Assembly: GCA_019009955.1 (NCBI GenBank)
Contig: CM032229.1
Span: forward strand, 3,662,501-3,726,500
Direction of reading: 5' to 3'
Source of the DNA: Riptortus pedestris
Lineage: Eukaryota; Arthropoda; Insecta; Hemiptera; Alydidae
Length of the DNA stretch: 64,000 nt
The position numbers and the translations under genes are program-made. Within the stretch, counting starts at the first letter, position 1; each line of letters starts with the position of its first letter. The notes beneath the pieces are model-generated. The model was not told where the DNA came from. It did not search any database and was given only the letters and a program-made list of their open reading frames with translations. Shown here one piece after another: positions 1 through 11,950 of this stretch.

Positions 1-82
1 ATCTTTGTTTTTGCAAACGTTACACTTTAAACCTCAAACATAATAATAATTGAATCTGTTTAACCGCTGCAAATCAAATGTG

Positions 83-85
<3 letters not shown>

Positions 86-138
<53 letters not shown>

Positions 139-195
139 ATATATATACTAGCTAAGGTCCCGGCTTCTCACGGGAATTCATTTGAGACTGGTATT
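86..195 (-). mobile_element. Helitron 3' end fragment behind a TA microsatellite
   Basis: A (TA)n run at about 86-146 is followed by the reverse complement of a Helitron 3' terminus. It reads as ACTAGCTAAGG with a GC-rich hairpin (CCCGG/CGGG) and then the conserved ATTCATTTGA seen next to every other Helitron end in this window. Only the terminal 45 or so bases remain, so it is a relic. Confidence 0.6.
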
Positions 196-312
196 AGTAG
201 ATTTCCCTTAAGGGAAATCAGCTATTGAGGTCGTACTCATGACGCGATTATCGAAAATTTTCTTCAAATGTCCATCGATCCTACCCAGGAGATGACGAAA
301 TGAGGTCCGTTC

Positions 313-353
<41 letters not shown>

Positions 354-356
<3 letters not shown>

Positions 357-2151
357 ATATATATATAAAATTGTAACCTCTGTCTGTACATTGATTTTTT
401 TCGCGAAATTTCACGATAACTTTTCGTTTCACATGTCATAGACACCATAACTGCATTTTGTTTCTTTGGTGTCTGTTTGTTTGTTTGTTTGTTTGTTTAT
501 TTGTTTGTTTGTTTATTTGTTTGTTTGTTTGTTTGTTACCTTTTCACGCATAAACGGCTGAACCGAATTTTATGAAACTTGGTATGTATATTACTACTAG
601 CCCAACTTAGACTTTAGGCTATATTAATATTCTCTAAGACAAACAGGAGTGGGGGTTATAAGGGAGGCCTGAAATTAAAAATAGCGATATTTTGTTTCCT
701 ATTGCTTTTTCAGCAAATATGCACATAACAAAAGATTTTTATTTTGTTATTTAGAGTAACTTTTGTTATATACACTTTCGTCATATATCGAAGTATAAAT
801 GAGTTATACGCTAAAAATTATAGCGGGAGTCAACAATTTTATTTGGCACAAAACACTCAACCGAACTAAGTAAAACTCGGTATATCTATTAGCACTAACG
901 CTTTCATTATAACAAGCCATACCAACATTTCTAGGGACGGGCAGGAGTGGGGGTTATAAGGGAAGCCAGAAATTAAAAATAGCGATATTTCGTTTCCTAT
1001 TGGTTTTTCGGTAAATATGAACATAACAAAAGTTGTTTACTTTGTTATTTAGAGTAACATTTGTTATATACACTTTTTTCGTATACCGAATAATAAACGA
1101 GATATACGCTAAAATATATAGCCGAAGTGAACAATTTTATTTGGGACAATAGACCCAACCGAAATAAATAAAACTCGGTATGTGTATTAGCACTAACGCT
1201 TTCATTATAACAAACCATATCAACATTTCTAGGGACGGGTAGGAGTGGGGGTTATAAGGGATGCCAGAAATTAAATATAGCGATATTTCGTTTCCTATTG
1301 GTTTTTCGACAAATATGAACATGACGATAAACAAGAACATTTCAATTGTATGAAGCATTTTAAAAACAAGTAGCTGTTTCATGAGGAGCAAAGTATATTA
1401 CTCCCCCCCCCTTCCTCTGTCTTTCACTGGAACATTAATTAATCGGAAGTAAGTAATTTCATCCTTTAATGTGTTTAAAACATCAATTAATTCACAAAAA
1501 ACGAAAGTATTTAAACATACATAATTAGAATTGAAAATAGAATCAGAATATAAGGTAATGTTAGCGGAATTGAGAGTTAGCCGTTAGTCATGTTCTGATG
1601 GTTAACCTGGAGCGTCGGGGACGGGTGGGGAGACCTTCCTGTAATCTAGAACCTTTTTCACTCCCTCTTTCTTTCCTCAGGTGTTTTACACACTTTTTTC
1701 GTATACCGTATTATAAACGAGATATATGCTAAAACCTATAGCGGAAGTGAACAATTTTATTTGGGACAAAAGACCCAGCCGAAATAAATAAAACTCGGTA
1801 TGTGTATTAGCACTAATGCTTTCCTTATAATAAGCCATACTAACATTTCTAGGGACGGGCAGGAGTGGGGGTTATAAGGGAGGCCTGAAATTAATAATGG
1901 TGATATTTCGTTTTAATAGCTGAAATCTATGCATAATGCACAGGAGACGGGAAATATGACAATTTGGAGGACAGTGAAGACTTACTTAAAAAATTAATTT
2001 CATTATTAACAAATGCCAACAACGGGTGTTAATCCTAAATAGTGGGACGGGTAAAGGTGAAACTATTGTGCAAACTAAAGCCTTGGCAAAAAAATACCAT
2101 CACCATTCAGCGTCAAATGAATTCCCGAGCGAAGCCGGGTATCTTAGCTAG
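354..2151 (+). mobile_element. Helitron A (non-autonomous)
   Basis: The 5' end is TC followed by (TA)n and AAAATTGTAACCTCTGTC. The 3' end is the hairpin CCCGAGCGAAGCCGGG at 2124-2139, then ATCTTAGCTAG. The flanking bases A and T fit Helitron insertion between A and T. There is no target duplication and no Rep/helicase reading frame, so this is a passenger copy. Inside are a (TTTG)n block at 475-535 and imperfect repeats of about 380 bases containing GGGGGTTATAAGGGA. Confidence 0.8.
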
Positions 2152-3279
2152 TATATATATAAAATTGTAACCTCTGTCTGTACATTGATTTTTTTCGCGA
2201 AATTTCACGATAACTTTTCGTTTCACATGTCATAGACACCATAACTGCATTTTGTTTCTTTCGTGTATGTTTGTTTGTTTATTTGTTTGTTTGTTTGTTT
2301 GTTTGTTTGTTTGTTACCTTTTCACGCATAAACGGCTGAACCGAATTTTATGAAACTTGGTATGTATATTACTACTATCCCAACTTAGACTTTAGGCTAT
2401 ATTAATTTTCTCTGAGACGAACAAGAGTGGGGGTTATAAGGGAAGCCTGAAATTAAAAATAGCGATATTTCGTTTTCTATTGGTTTTTCGGCAAATATGC
2501 ATATAACAAAAGTTGTTTATTTTGTTATTTAGAGTAACTTTTGTTATATACAATTTAGTCGTATAACAAAGTTTAAATGTGTTATATGCTAAAAATTATA
2601 GCGGGAGTCAACAATATTATTTACCAAAAAAGACTCAACCGAACTAAATAAAACTCGGTATGTGTATTAGCAGTGAGGCCTTCATTATAATAAGCCATAC
2701 CAACATTTCTATGGACGGGCAGGAGTGGGGGTTATAAGGGAAGCCTGAAATTAAAAATAGCGATATTTCGTTTCCTATTGGTTTTTCCGCAAATATAAAC
2801 ATAACAAAAGTTGTTTATTTTGTTATTTGGAGTAGCTTTTGTTAAATACACTTTTGTCGTATACCTAAGTATAAATGAGTTACACGTTAAAACTTTAGCG
2901 GGAGCCACTTTTATTGGGCACTAACGGCTGAACCGAACTTAACAAAACTCGGTATGTCAATTAGCATTAATTCTTCCATGATTATAAGTTATATTAAAAT
3001 TTTTAGGTTCGAACGGGAGGGGGGTTATAAGGGAGGCCTGAAATAAAAATTCACCATATTTACATGAATAAGAGACGGGAAATATAAAAATATTGTAGAC
3101 AGTGAAGCCTTATCGAACAAATAATTCTATTATTAGCAAATCTACGGCAACGACGGGTATCAATCCTAAACACTGGGACGGGTAAATGTCCAAATATTGT
3201 GCAATGTAAAGCCTGCTATAAAATACCATCGCCATACAGCCTCAAATGAATTCCCGGGCGGAGCCGGGTATCTGAGCTA

Positions 3280-3280
<1 letters not shown>
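2152..3280 (+). mobile_element. Helitron B, head-to-tail with Helitron A
   Basis: It starts directly after the CTAG end of copy A with only TATATATA before the conserved AAAATTGTAACCTC. It ends in CCCGGGCGGAGCCGGG and ATCTGAGCTAG at 3280, then T. It has the same (TTTG)n block and the same repeated internal module as copy A, but is shorter. The missing TC at its 5' end suggests that it arose together with A as a tandem. Confidence 0.75.
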
Positions 3281-3341
<61 letters not shown>

Positions 3342-3623
3342 CTGTTAACGCTCTAGCGGTCGCAATTTTTGTTTGATCGTTACGAAACTCGATATTTAAC
3401 CGTTTTATGTAAAAAGACAGATCAAGTTCGTTAATGGCTGAAATCGGACCAGTGGGAGGGGGGGTTTAGAGGGGGGATTTTCGAAAATTCAAAATAACTC
3501 CGTTATTATGCATCGGATCGAAAAATCGTATAGAACCAATCTTATTGCAAATTAAATTTACTATAAATATTGTTATATACATTTATTCTCTATCTTGAAT
3601 ATTAACCGAGATATTTGCATTTT

Positions 3624-5075
3624 AGCAGATTTCCCTTAAGGGAAATCAGCTATTGAGGTTGTACTCATGGCGGAATTTTCGACATTTTTCTTCAAATGTC
3701 CATCGATCCTACCTAGTAGATGACGAAAATGAGGTCCGTTCAAAACTGTATCTATATATATATATAAAATTGTAACCTCTGTCTGTACATTGATTTTTTT
3801 CGCGAAATTTCACGATAACTTTTCGTTTCACATGTCATAGACACCATAACTGCATTTTGTTTCTTTGGTGTCTGTTTGTTTGTTTGTTTGTTTGTTTGTT
3901 TGTTTATTTGTTTGTTTGTTTGTTACCTTTTCACGCATAAACGGCTGAACCGAATTTTATGAAACTTAGTATGTAAATTACTACTAGCCCAACTTAGACT
4001 TTAGGCTATATTAATATCCTCTGAGACGAACAGGAGTGGGGGTTATAAGGGAGGCCTGAAATTAAAAATAGCGATATTTCGTTTCCTATTGCTTTTTCAG
4101 CAAATATGTACATAACAAAAGTTGTTTATTTTGTAATTTAGAGTAACTTTTGTTATATACACTTTTGCCGTATACGGAAGTATAAATGCGTTATACGCTA
4201 AAAACTATAGCGGGAGCCCACAATTTTATTTGGCACAAAAGACCCAACCGAACTAAACCAAACGCGGTATGTGTATTAGCACTAACGCCTACCTTATAAT
4301 AAGCCATACTAACATTTCTAGGAACGGGCAGGAGTGGGGGTTATAAGGGAGGCCTGAAATTAAAAATAGCGATATTTCGTTTCCTATTGCTTTTTCAGCA
4401 AATATGCACATAACAAAAGTTGTTTATTTTGTTATTTAGAGTAACTTTTGTTATATGCACTTTTGCCGTATACGGAAGTATAAATGCGTTATACGCTAAA
4501 AACTATAGCGGGAGTCCACAATTTTATTTGGCACAAAAGACTCAACCGAAGTAAACCAAACGCGGTATGTGTATTAGCACTAACGCCTACCTTATAATAA
4601 GCCATACTAACATTTCTAGGGACGGGTAGGAGTGGGCGTTATAAGGGAAGCCTGAAATTAATAATAGTGATATTTCGTTTCTTATTGTGGTTTCGGCAAA
4701 TATGCACATAACAAAAATTGTTTATTTTGTTATATAGAGAAATTTGCTCAACACGTCTTTTCAATATGAACTACCAGGTACCACACCTGAAAAAATTAAT
4801 TCAAATGTATGTTAATATGTTGTCCTTAATAAGTCAAATCTATGCATAATGCACAGGAAATGGGAAATATGACAATTTGGAGGACAGTGAAGACTTATAT
4901 AAAAAATTAATTTCATTATTAACAAATGCCAACAACGGGTATTAACCCTAAACACTGGGACGGGTAAATATCAAAATATGGTGCAAAGTAAACCCTTGCA
5001 AAAAAATACCATCACCATTCAGCCTCAAATGAATTCCCGAGCGAAGCCGGGTATCTGAGCTAGTATATATATATA

Positions 5076-5124
<49 letters not shown>

Positions 5125-5918
5125 CTGTTACCGCTCTAGCGGTCGCAATTTTTGTTTAATCCTTACCAAACTTCATATTTAAGCGTTTTATGTAAAAAGA
5201 AAGATCAAGTTCGTTAACGGCTGAAATCGGACCAGTGGGAGGGGGGATTTAGAGGGGAGGATTTTCGAAAACTCGAAATATCTCCGTTACTATACGTCGG
5301 ATCGAAAAATTATACAGAATCAATCTTATTACAAATTAAATTTACTATAAATATTGTTATATACATTTATTCTCTATCTTGAATATTAACCGAGATATTT
5401 GCATTTTTCAGTTTTCACCAAACCGCCACTTCTACTCATGTTACGTAAACAATACTCTGATACATAATAAATCACATTATTGGAAGTTTAAATACCAAAA
5501 ATTGTATTCAAGAGACCTTTATTATACGAGATACATGCAAATATGCACTGGTGACTCCCCCCCCCCCCATCTTAAAGTTTTGGACTACTAAAATTTTATT
5601 GATTGAGATAACAATTATTCTGACTCATTATTAATTACAGTACTAGATATAGTAAATAGTTCTCAATAAAATTAATGTGTTATATTCTGATATATTTCAG
5701 TAATTGTTTTTATTTCCGGTGTGGGGCGGGCAAACCTGTTTGTTTACATTTCTAACCTAACGCTTCCTTTCGGCAGGCTATTGAAATTGGATGAAACATT
5801 TCTTATTTCCGTTTGTATTTATTCACGGTGTTGTGTTAGCAGTTTGTATATTTATCTATTACTAAACTATACGAGGGAAATCTGCTTAGTTTACGCAGCC
5901 CCTGCGTGACGGACTTTT
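3624..5918 (+). mobile_element. HINE element with a Helitron in its TA core
   Basis: It begins AGCAGATTTCCCTTAAGGG at 3624, directly after TTTT inside another HINE, and ends with GGGAAATCTGCTTAGTTTACG, the CGCAGCCCCTGCG hairpin and GACGGACTTTT at about 5918. The first and last parts carry inverted AGCAGATTTCCC / GGGAAATCTGCT repeats. Helitron C (3751-5063) sits in the TA microsatellite; the host sequence resumes at 5064 with (TA)n and TTTGTCTGTTACCGC. Confidence 0.7.
3751..5063 (+). mobile_element. Helitron C (non-autonomous)
   Basis: Precise ends are visible: A then TCTATATATATATATAAAAT on the left; CCCGAGCGAAGCCGGG, ATCTGAGCTAG, then T on the right. This is an A/T target inside the TA repeat of the surrounding HINE. 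Two tandem modules with GGAGTGGGGGTTATAAGGGA lie in the middle. No protein-coding capacity. Confidence 0.8.
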
Positions 5919-6291
5919 TATGAAGTCTGTGCGTTCGGATTACGTCGGCCATCTTCGTCATTTCTCGGCTCAGGCGGAAGCTTCTTCTAACCTGTCGTTT
6001 TTAACCTTACCTTACCTCCTTTACTTTGTGAGATTTATGCAAATACGTTCTGTTCATCAGCCCCCCCCCCTTCTTTAGTTCTTGGACTACTAAAATTTGA
6101 GTTATTAAAATATAAATTATTCTTACAATTCAGAAGCCGTTTCAGTTGGGAATTTATTTTAATTAACTAAAAGATTTCTCATTATCTAATCACGGTGGTA
6201 TTGTGTTATCAGTATGCAGATTTCTCTATTGTAAAACTTCACAGGGGAAATCTGCTTAGTTTACGCAGCCCCTGCGTGACGGACTTTTTTT

Positions 6292-6465
6292 TTTGGCAAG
6301 GCTTTACTTTGTACAACATTTTGACATTTACCCGTCCCAGTGTTTAGGATTTATACCCGTCGTTGTCGTGGATTTGTTAAAAATACAATTATTTGTTCTG
6401 TTAGATTTCACTGTCTTCAATATTTTTTCACTGTCTCCTATGCATGTCGTTTTTTTTTTATAATA
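6292..6465 (-). mobile_element. Helitron fragment, inverted
   Basis: The segment GGCAAGGCTTTACTTTG through ACCCGTCCCAGTGTTTAGG is the reverse complement of the 3'-proximal part of Helitrons B and C (CTAAACACTGGGACGGGTAAA). It abuts the 3' end of the HINE at 6288. No terminus is preserved. Confidence 0.6.
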
Positions 6466-7005
6466 TAATGGACCATATAACTCATAATTATAGAAAGTAT
6501 TCTGTCATCCAAGCCATGTACGAATAAAACGGTGACAGCTGTTTTAGGTACGGTCATAACCACCATTAAAAATACTCTTTTGTAAGTCTCGATTGTAAAC
6601 TGTATATTCATATTGGTAAATTAACGTAGCAGAGTTAATAAATACCAAAAATAACCGGGTGCACCTTCCCAGCGTTCATCCTTTTAAATTATTTATTTAT
6701 GATCATTAAACAAATTCACATTCTTGAGAACTACACAACATTGCTAAAAGTGTAAGCATCAATTATAATGTAAACACAGGCTAATATGGGGTCGGCAGGG
6801 AAGCAGAAGAAGAGATTCGACCAAGGAAGTAACCCCCACCCCACACCTCCCTATGCCCAGTGGTGCCAACTCATTTAGGATCTGAATCTTGCAATACAAT
6901 AAATTATATTAACAAATCTGATTAAACTATCTTCACAATACTAAAAATGTTTGTTCAAATAATTTTGACATTTTAATTAAATAAACATTAAATACACTTT
7001 TAAGT

Positions 7006-8953
7006 AAATATAAAATTGTAACCTCTGTCTGTACATTGATTTTTTTCGCGAAATTTCACGATAACTTTTCGTTTCACATGTCATAGACACCATAACTGCA
7101 TTTTGTTTCTTTCGTGTATGTTTGTTTGTTTGTTACCTTTTCACGCATAAACGGCTGAACCGAATTTTATGAAACTTGGTATGTATATTACTACTGACCC
7201 AACTTAGACTTTAGGCTATATTAATATTCTCTCAGACGAACAGGAGTGGGGGTTATAAGGGAGGCCTGAAATTAAAAATAGCGATTTTTCGTTTCCTATT
7301 GGGTTTTCGGCAAATATGAACATAACAAAAGTATTTTATTTTGATATTTAGAGTAACTTTTGTTATATACACTTTTGTCGTATACCGAAGTATAAATGAG
7401 TTATAAGCTAAAAACTATAGCGGGAGTCATTAATTTTATTGGGCACTAACGATTGAACCGAACGTAGCAAAACTCGATGTGTGAATTAGCAATAATTCTT
7501 CCATGATTATAAGCTATATTACAAATTTTAGGTTCAAAGGGGAGTGGAGATTATAAGAGAGGCTGAAATGAAAAACTCGCTTTTTTTAGCAGATTTCCCT
7601 TAAGGGTATTTGTCTGTTAACGCTCTTTTGTTTGATCGTTACCAAACTCGGAATTTAATCGTTTTATGTAAAAAGGAAGATCAAGTTCGTTAATGGCTGA
7701 AATCTGACCAGTGGGAGGGGGGGTTAGAGGGGGGATTTTCGAATATTCGAAATATCTCCGTTACCATACGTCGGATCAAAAACCAATCTTATTGCAAATT
7801 AAATTTACTATAAATATTGTTCTATACATTTATTCTCTATCTTGAATATTAACCGAGATATTTGGATTTGTATTGTGAGTGTGGAGGCAGATTTCTATTG
7901 TAAAACTTCACGTGGTTTTTTATTTTCTATTTGTTTTTCGGCAAACGTGCACATAACAAAAGTTGTTTACTTTGTTATTTAGAGTAACTTTTGTGTGCAT
8001 TCACTTTTGTCGTAAAATGAAGTAAACACGGGATATACGCTAAACGGGAGTCAATAATTATATTAGTACTTAGTTATGGGGTTTTAATAAATGAATATTA
8101 TGACAAATGATGTTATGTTTTCGTCTTATATGATAGTTCAAAGTATGATTCGGATTAGTGAGGTTATAAATCTTCGTCACCCCCTCCTCATTTATCTATT
8201 TTTCCTAGAAAATAACTGTTATTTATTTCCAATAGAAATATAAACTATAAGAGCATTTCCATTATTTATTTTGTATAATGTACCTTGATGTTATTGAAAC
8301 AAATATGTAATATCATAACAATTAAACGTTAATGGTAGTGTCATTATGACAAAAATCTATATGCGTTTAAACTCGATATGATATTTTTAGGGTACCACTA
8401 TTATTTAATTTCATCCGGTAGATAAATTATTAAAATAATGTTTTGCATCAATAATATAAGTAGAAGAATGTTGAGGAGTCTCATGCGGGAGCGGAAGATG
8501 TCGGGAGCCTTTCACGTTAATTGAGTTTACTAATTTCCCGTCTGGCATTACTGGAAGTGATTTCCAGTGAGATTCACTATTACAAATATAATCTTACGTG
8601 CAAAACTTAGCCTAAACTATGTGAGCTCGGCATTGGCTTTTGAAAGGAAATATGTTCATTATAGATGATATTTAACTGTAATAAATGCTACCCATGATTT
8701 TAGTTTGAATTATTGAAAAACGGCGAGTCAAAAAGTGTAGGTGGATAGATTAGGAACACATTTTCATTTATCATTCAAAAATAAAATTTCTATTCTATTA
8801 ATCCCCAAAAGGTACCCTTCAGGGTTGGCTATTTCGGAAAATCATTATGTCGTGGAGGGAAGTGTAATTGTACACATTGAAGTCTTACTATCAAAATACC
8901 ATCATTAGTCAGTCAAGAATGATTTCCCGGGCATCGCCGGGTACCTTAGCTAG
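7006..8953 (+). mobile_element. Helitron D, long variant
   Basis: The 5' part (AAAATTGTAACCTCTGTC at 7012) matches copies A-C. The 3' half is a different module that includes GATAGTTCAAAGTATGATTC and ends with CCCGGGCATCGCCGGG and TACCTTAGCTAG at 8953. The same 3' module occurs in copy E (48-51 kb). A deleted HINE is nested at 7588-7914. No Rep/helicase reading frame. Confidence 0.75.
7588..7914 (+). mobile_element. Internally deleted HINE nested in Helitron D
   Basis: AGCAGATTTCCCTTAAGGG is joined directly to TATTTGTCTGTTAACGCTC, so the usual GTACTCATGACGCG block and TA core are missing. The 3' end stops at ACTTCACGTGG without the hairpin. Helitron E at 50281-50320 shows the uninterrupted sequence (CTCGCTTTTTTTATTTTCTA), which gives the empty site. 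Confidence 0.65.
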
Positions 8954-9280
8954 TGTAGTATATACAATGTTCGATTATAGCAATACCTTTATAGTATATA
9001 AAATGTTCGATTTGTTGCATTATGACAGAAATATTTTGCAATGTTTTATTCATCCCTTCTGTAAAATTCCATAATCACTACCACAACTACATTAACTATA
9101 TCGGATAAAATACTTATCAAAACAAGTAGTACTTGTTTCAAACTTGGAGACTTACCTGATGATATGAAAAATCTCCAAGCAATAACTTGGACATGGTCCG
9201 GTTTTTCTACCAATAATTAACACTTCCAAATAAGGCTTTTCGTTTATTTCAACGTAAATAATCTAATAGTTGGTTCGTGA
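8954..9280. other. Spacer, nothing recognised
   Basis: AT-rich sequence after the Helitron D terminus. No coding pattern, RNA gene or repeat with visible termini was seen. Confidence 0.4.
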
Positions 9281-9493
9281 TTCCGTATGTTTGAACAAGA
9301 TTAGCTACAGAAATTAAAGCATTTGTCTTCTAGCATCTAATGGGCCGAGTTCGATTCCCGCCTGAGCAAATAGGAATCTAATTAGTGATGAACTCATTTA
9401 ATAGCATTCTTAGTCCCACCCTGGCTATATAAGGGTGGTAACCTATAGATAACTCGCCCAAATGAACCAAAAGTGGACGTTAATAAATAATCG
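9281..9493 (+). repeat. tRNA-derived SINE copy (diverged)
   Basis: GAGTTCGATTCCCGCCTG at about 9347 is a pol III box B. It is followed by the SINE body with CCCACCCTGGCTATATAAGGG, GGTAACCTATAGATAAC and AAAGTGGACGTTAATAAATAA. The 5' (box A) end is diverged. It shares its layout with the better copy at 11471. Confidence 0.65.
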
Positions 9494-9719
9494 ATATAAA
9501 TAAAACTATATCTGTCTGATTTTCTATTTAAATTCGGCAGAGATAAATTTTGTTCACATTACAGACCATTCTAACAACTATGGCATAAAAAGTGAAAATC
9601 TTGGGTGTCTATCGGCCCGTTTGTCGCTCAAAAACGGCCACGGAGATTTCTATGAACTTTTATATTTGACCATTTATCCCAAGGTGCAACATGGACTAGA
9701 TGAGAATTCGAATTTTCAG

Positions 9720-9738
9720 CTGCGGGGGGGGGGGGGTC
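9720..9738 (+). repeat. Poly-G tract
   Basis: A run of at least twelve G bases at about 9724-9737. G or C homopolymers of this size recur in the window (for example 2.2, 5.6, 6.1, 22.2, 24.2, 25.1 and 56.3 kb), many of them inside repeat families. Confidence 0.6.
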
Positions 9739-9898
9739 ACGTGGATTTTAAAACACTTTTTCGCCAACATCTAAGTTAATATCCGTTTTATCGAGAAAAT
9801 GTTGGGAACATATTCTGTTTAGAATAACACGTTATTCATTTTTATACGTTTGGAAGTTTCGACTTCCAACAGAGAGGTCAAACATTACTCCTGTAAAA

Positions 9899-10480
9899 TT
9901 AAAGTCCGTCACGGAACGGTTGTGTAAGCTAAGGAGACTCCCCAAATGTCGGAATGACACAATAATGATCTTATCTAAAAAAAAAAAAAATCCGGGCGGT
10001 CAATTAAATCTTAATTGATGACGTCATCACACTAACTATTTGCGTGAATCTCTCATAACAAAGGTCCGTTAAAAACAATATTTGCTATTTATTCTTGGAA
10101 TAAAACATTCCATGATATATTGTCTTATTTTTAAACTGTGATGGCTAAAAGTGGGGGTTTACTGAAGGCTGAAATCTAAAAAATAGCTCGGTTAAAATTG
10201 AAGGTAGAGAAGACACATATATAACAACATTTGTAGAATATTAAATTTACAACAATACAATGATTTGATACAACATATAATAAAGGAGATATTTTGAATT
10301 TTCGGAATTCCTTCCTCTAAACTCTCCTCCAAAAAGTTATACCTCCGATTGAAAAATTGTGTAGAACCAGTATTATTGTAAATTTAATTACTTATAAATG
10401 TTGTTAAGTACAAATTTTCTCTAATATGAATATTAGTGGAGATATTGGATTTATAAGTTTTCAGACCTCAGCAAGCCTCC
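9899..10480 (-). mobile_element. Diverged HINE copy, inverted
   Basis: AAAGTCCGTCACGG at 9899 and GTGTAAGCTAAG are the reverse complement of the HINE 3' end with a decayed hairpin. The sequence that follows (GATGACGTCATCAC, CAATATTTGCTATTTATTC) resembles the right half of other old HINE copies. The left limit is uncertain. Confidence 0.4.
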
Positions 10481-11470
10481 TACTCATGTCATACTGACAA
10501 TAAGCAGTTATGTCATGAACCTCTTTATTCTAAGTTTAAATACCAAATATTGTTTTCAACAGGCCTTTATTATGTGAGATACACGCCAACTTGTTGTGTG
10601 ATTTCGTCATAAATGAAGATGTTACGTTCTTGTAAGAAAATGTTTATTTGATCTATACCATACTCGATATTCAACCGAGCCAGTCAACACTAAAGATCAT
10701 ATTTGTTATTGGCTGAAATATGTAGGTGTATCATTCACTTCAGTCAAACTCCAATCAACACATCGTGATAATCCATTGGTCAGTTGTTATCGTTTTGTAA
10801 AAATCAGAAAATCTACATATTTGTCAAATTCTACTATAGAAATATTTAGTTTTATTCTCATGAGTCAAGGCCAAATTTTTTTGCCAACTGTTAACTTTTT
10901 ATTAAATTCATTATTCACGAGAGATATTCAAGTCAAGGATCACTAAATAAAAACAACTTCTTTACTCACATATCTCTTTATTCCAAATTCACCTTACATG
11001 TTTATATGAAGAAAATGGATGGATGGATATGAATCTGAATGAATACAAAAGAAATTCTCACTGGGAACACTACATATCACTTGAAGTGGGGGTCTACAAG
11101 TAATTCATAAATGTGAGATAGACGAAGAAAATCTATTTCTATCTCATAAGATAAGATTTCATAGATTTTAATTCATATTGTTTTCAACCATTAATTTTAC
11201 CTCAATGTTTCTCATAGTTTTTGATAGAAAAACATTGTAGAAACATTGAGAAAGTTTGCAAAGCTGATGACATTTCAAAGCCATGTGCCCTGGAATAACC
11301 CAGAGGGATAATAGAAGAGTGGGAGGAAGGGGTCCTAAGTTCTTAATATCTTAATCATTTTTCAATTTGGTGGTGGAACTATGAAAGGTCCTGATGAAGA
11401 AATGGGCCTACCTTCCCCCTTCCCTCTCCAAAAAATGAATATTAATAATAGAATAGAATAATATATATAT
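10481..11470. other. Old repeat-derived spacer
   Basis: Pieces resembling HINE right halves appear (TATGTGAGATACACGCCAAC, GATCTATACCATACTCGATA), without termini. No gene was recognised. Confidence 0.35.
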
Positions 11471-11697
11471 GGGGCTCAGGTTAGCCATGCGATTTAAAGT
11501 GTTGGCCTTTATCTCACATGGTAAACCTAGAGTGGCGAGTTCGATTCTCGCCTGGGCAAAGGAAATTATTTAGTGACGAAATTCATTAAATAACGTCCTA
11601 AAATCCCACCCTGGCTAGAAAAGGGTGGTAACCTGTAGATAACCCGTCCCGATTAGCCTAAGTTGCAAAAAGTGGACGTTAATAAATAAATAATAAT

Positions 11698-11702
<5 letters not shown>
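11471..11702 (+). repeat. tRNA-derived SINE, near-complete copy
   Basis: It starts GGGGCTCAGGTTAGCCATG (box A-like) and has GAGTTCGATTCTCGCC (box B) about 70 bases later, as in a tRNA promoter. A unique body follows (TCCCACCCTGGCTAGAAAAG, GGTAACCTGTAGATAACCCG, AAAGTGGACGTTAATAAATA) and an (AAT)n tail. Copies occur at 9.3, 11.9, 19.9, 21.4, 26.3 and 26.7 kb in both orientations. Confidence 0.75.
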
Positions 11703-11746
<44 letters not shown>

Positions 11747-11864
11747 TCAATTCTGTCTCTCCTAGAGTTGAATTGATAAATATGTAATCCAGATACTGTC
11801 AGAAGGTTATCTCATAAAACATCTTCCTTTCCACATGTCTCTTTTAGTAAAATACAGTTGTTTA

Positions 11865-11950
11865 TTATTATTTACGTCCACTTTATGCTACTAGGCTACT
11901 CGGGATGGGTTATCTACAAGTTACCACCCTTTTCTAGCCAGGGTGTTTTA
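11865..11950 (-). repeat. SINE 3' fragment, inverted
   Basis: TTATTATTATTTACGTCCAC, then GGTTATCTACAAGTTACCAC and TTCTAGCCAGGGTG, form the reverse complement of the SINE tail. It lies only 160 bases from the plus-strand copy ending at 11702, making a short inverted pair. Confidence 0.65.

Larger units (their letters stand above)
196..6288 (+). mobile_element. HINE/DINE-1-like element split by nested Helitrons and a second HINE
   Basis: The 5' end at 196 (AGTAGATTTCCC followed by the palindrome TTTCCCTTAAGGGAAA) runs to a TA microsatellite at about 320. Two head-to-tail Helitrons (354-3280) sit in that microsatellite. The body resumes at 3281 (TTTGTCTGTTAACGCTC) and is broken again at 3623 by a second HINE. 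The remaining 3' part appears to be 5919-6288, ending GGGAAATCTGCTTAG, the CGCAG-CCC-CTGCG hairpin and GACGGACTTTT. The joining of the outer pieces is inferred from order and homology. Non-coding, so it would depend on enzymes supplied elsewhere. Confidence 0.55.

Noticed and set aside
475..535. (TTTG)n blocks spaced by other sequence as a possible CRISPR-like array
   Set aside because: They are simple tetranucleotide repeats at a fixed place in each Helitron 5' region. No spacer structure, and the genome is eukaryotic.
1137..1391. Minus-strand frame repeated at 49623-49808 (MFIF...GNEI...YNPHS...SFIYFGWV)
   Set aside because: It recurs only because the non-coding Helitron module repeats. 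Stops and shifts vary freely between copies.
11471..11560. Possible tRNA gene (box A and box B present)
   Set aside because: No cloverleaf could be closed, and the sequence continues into the shared SINE body and AAT tail.
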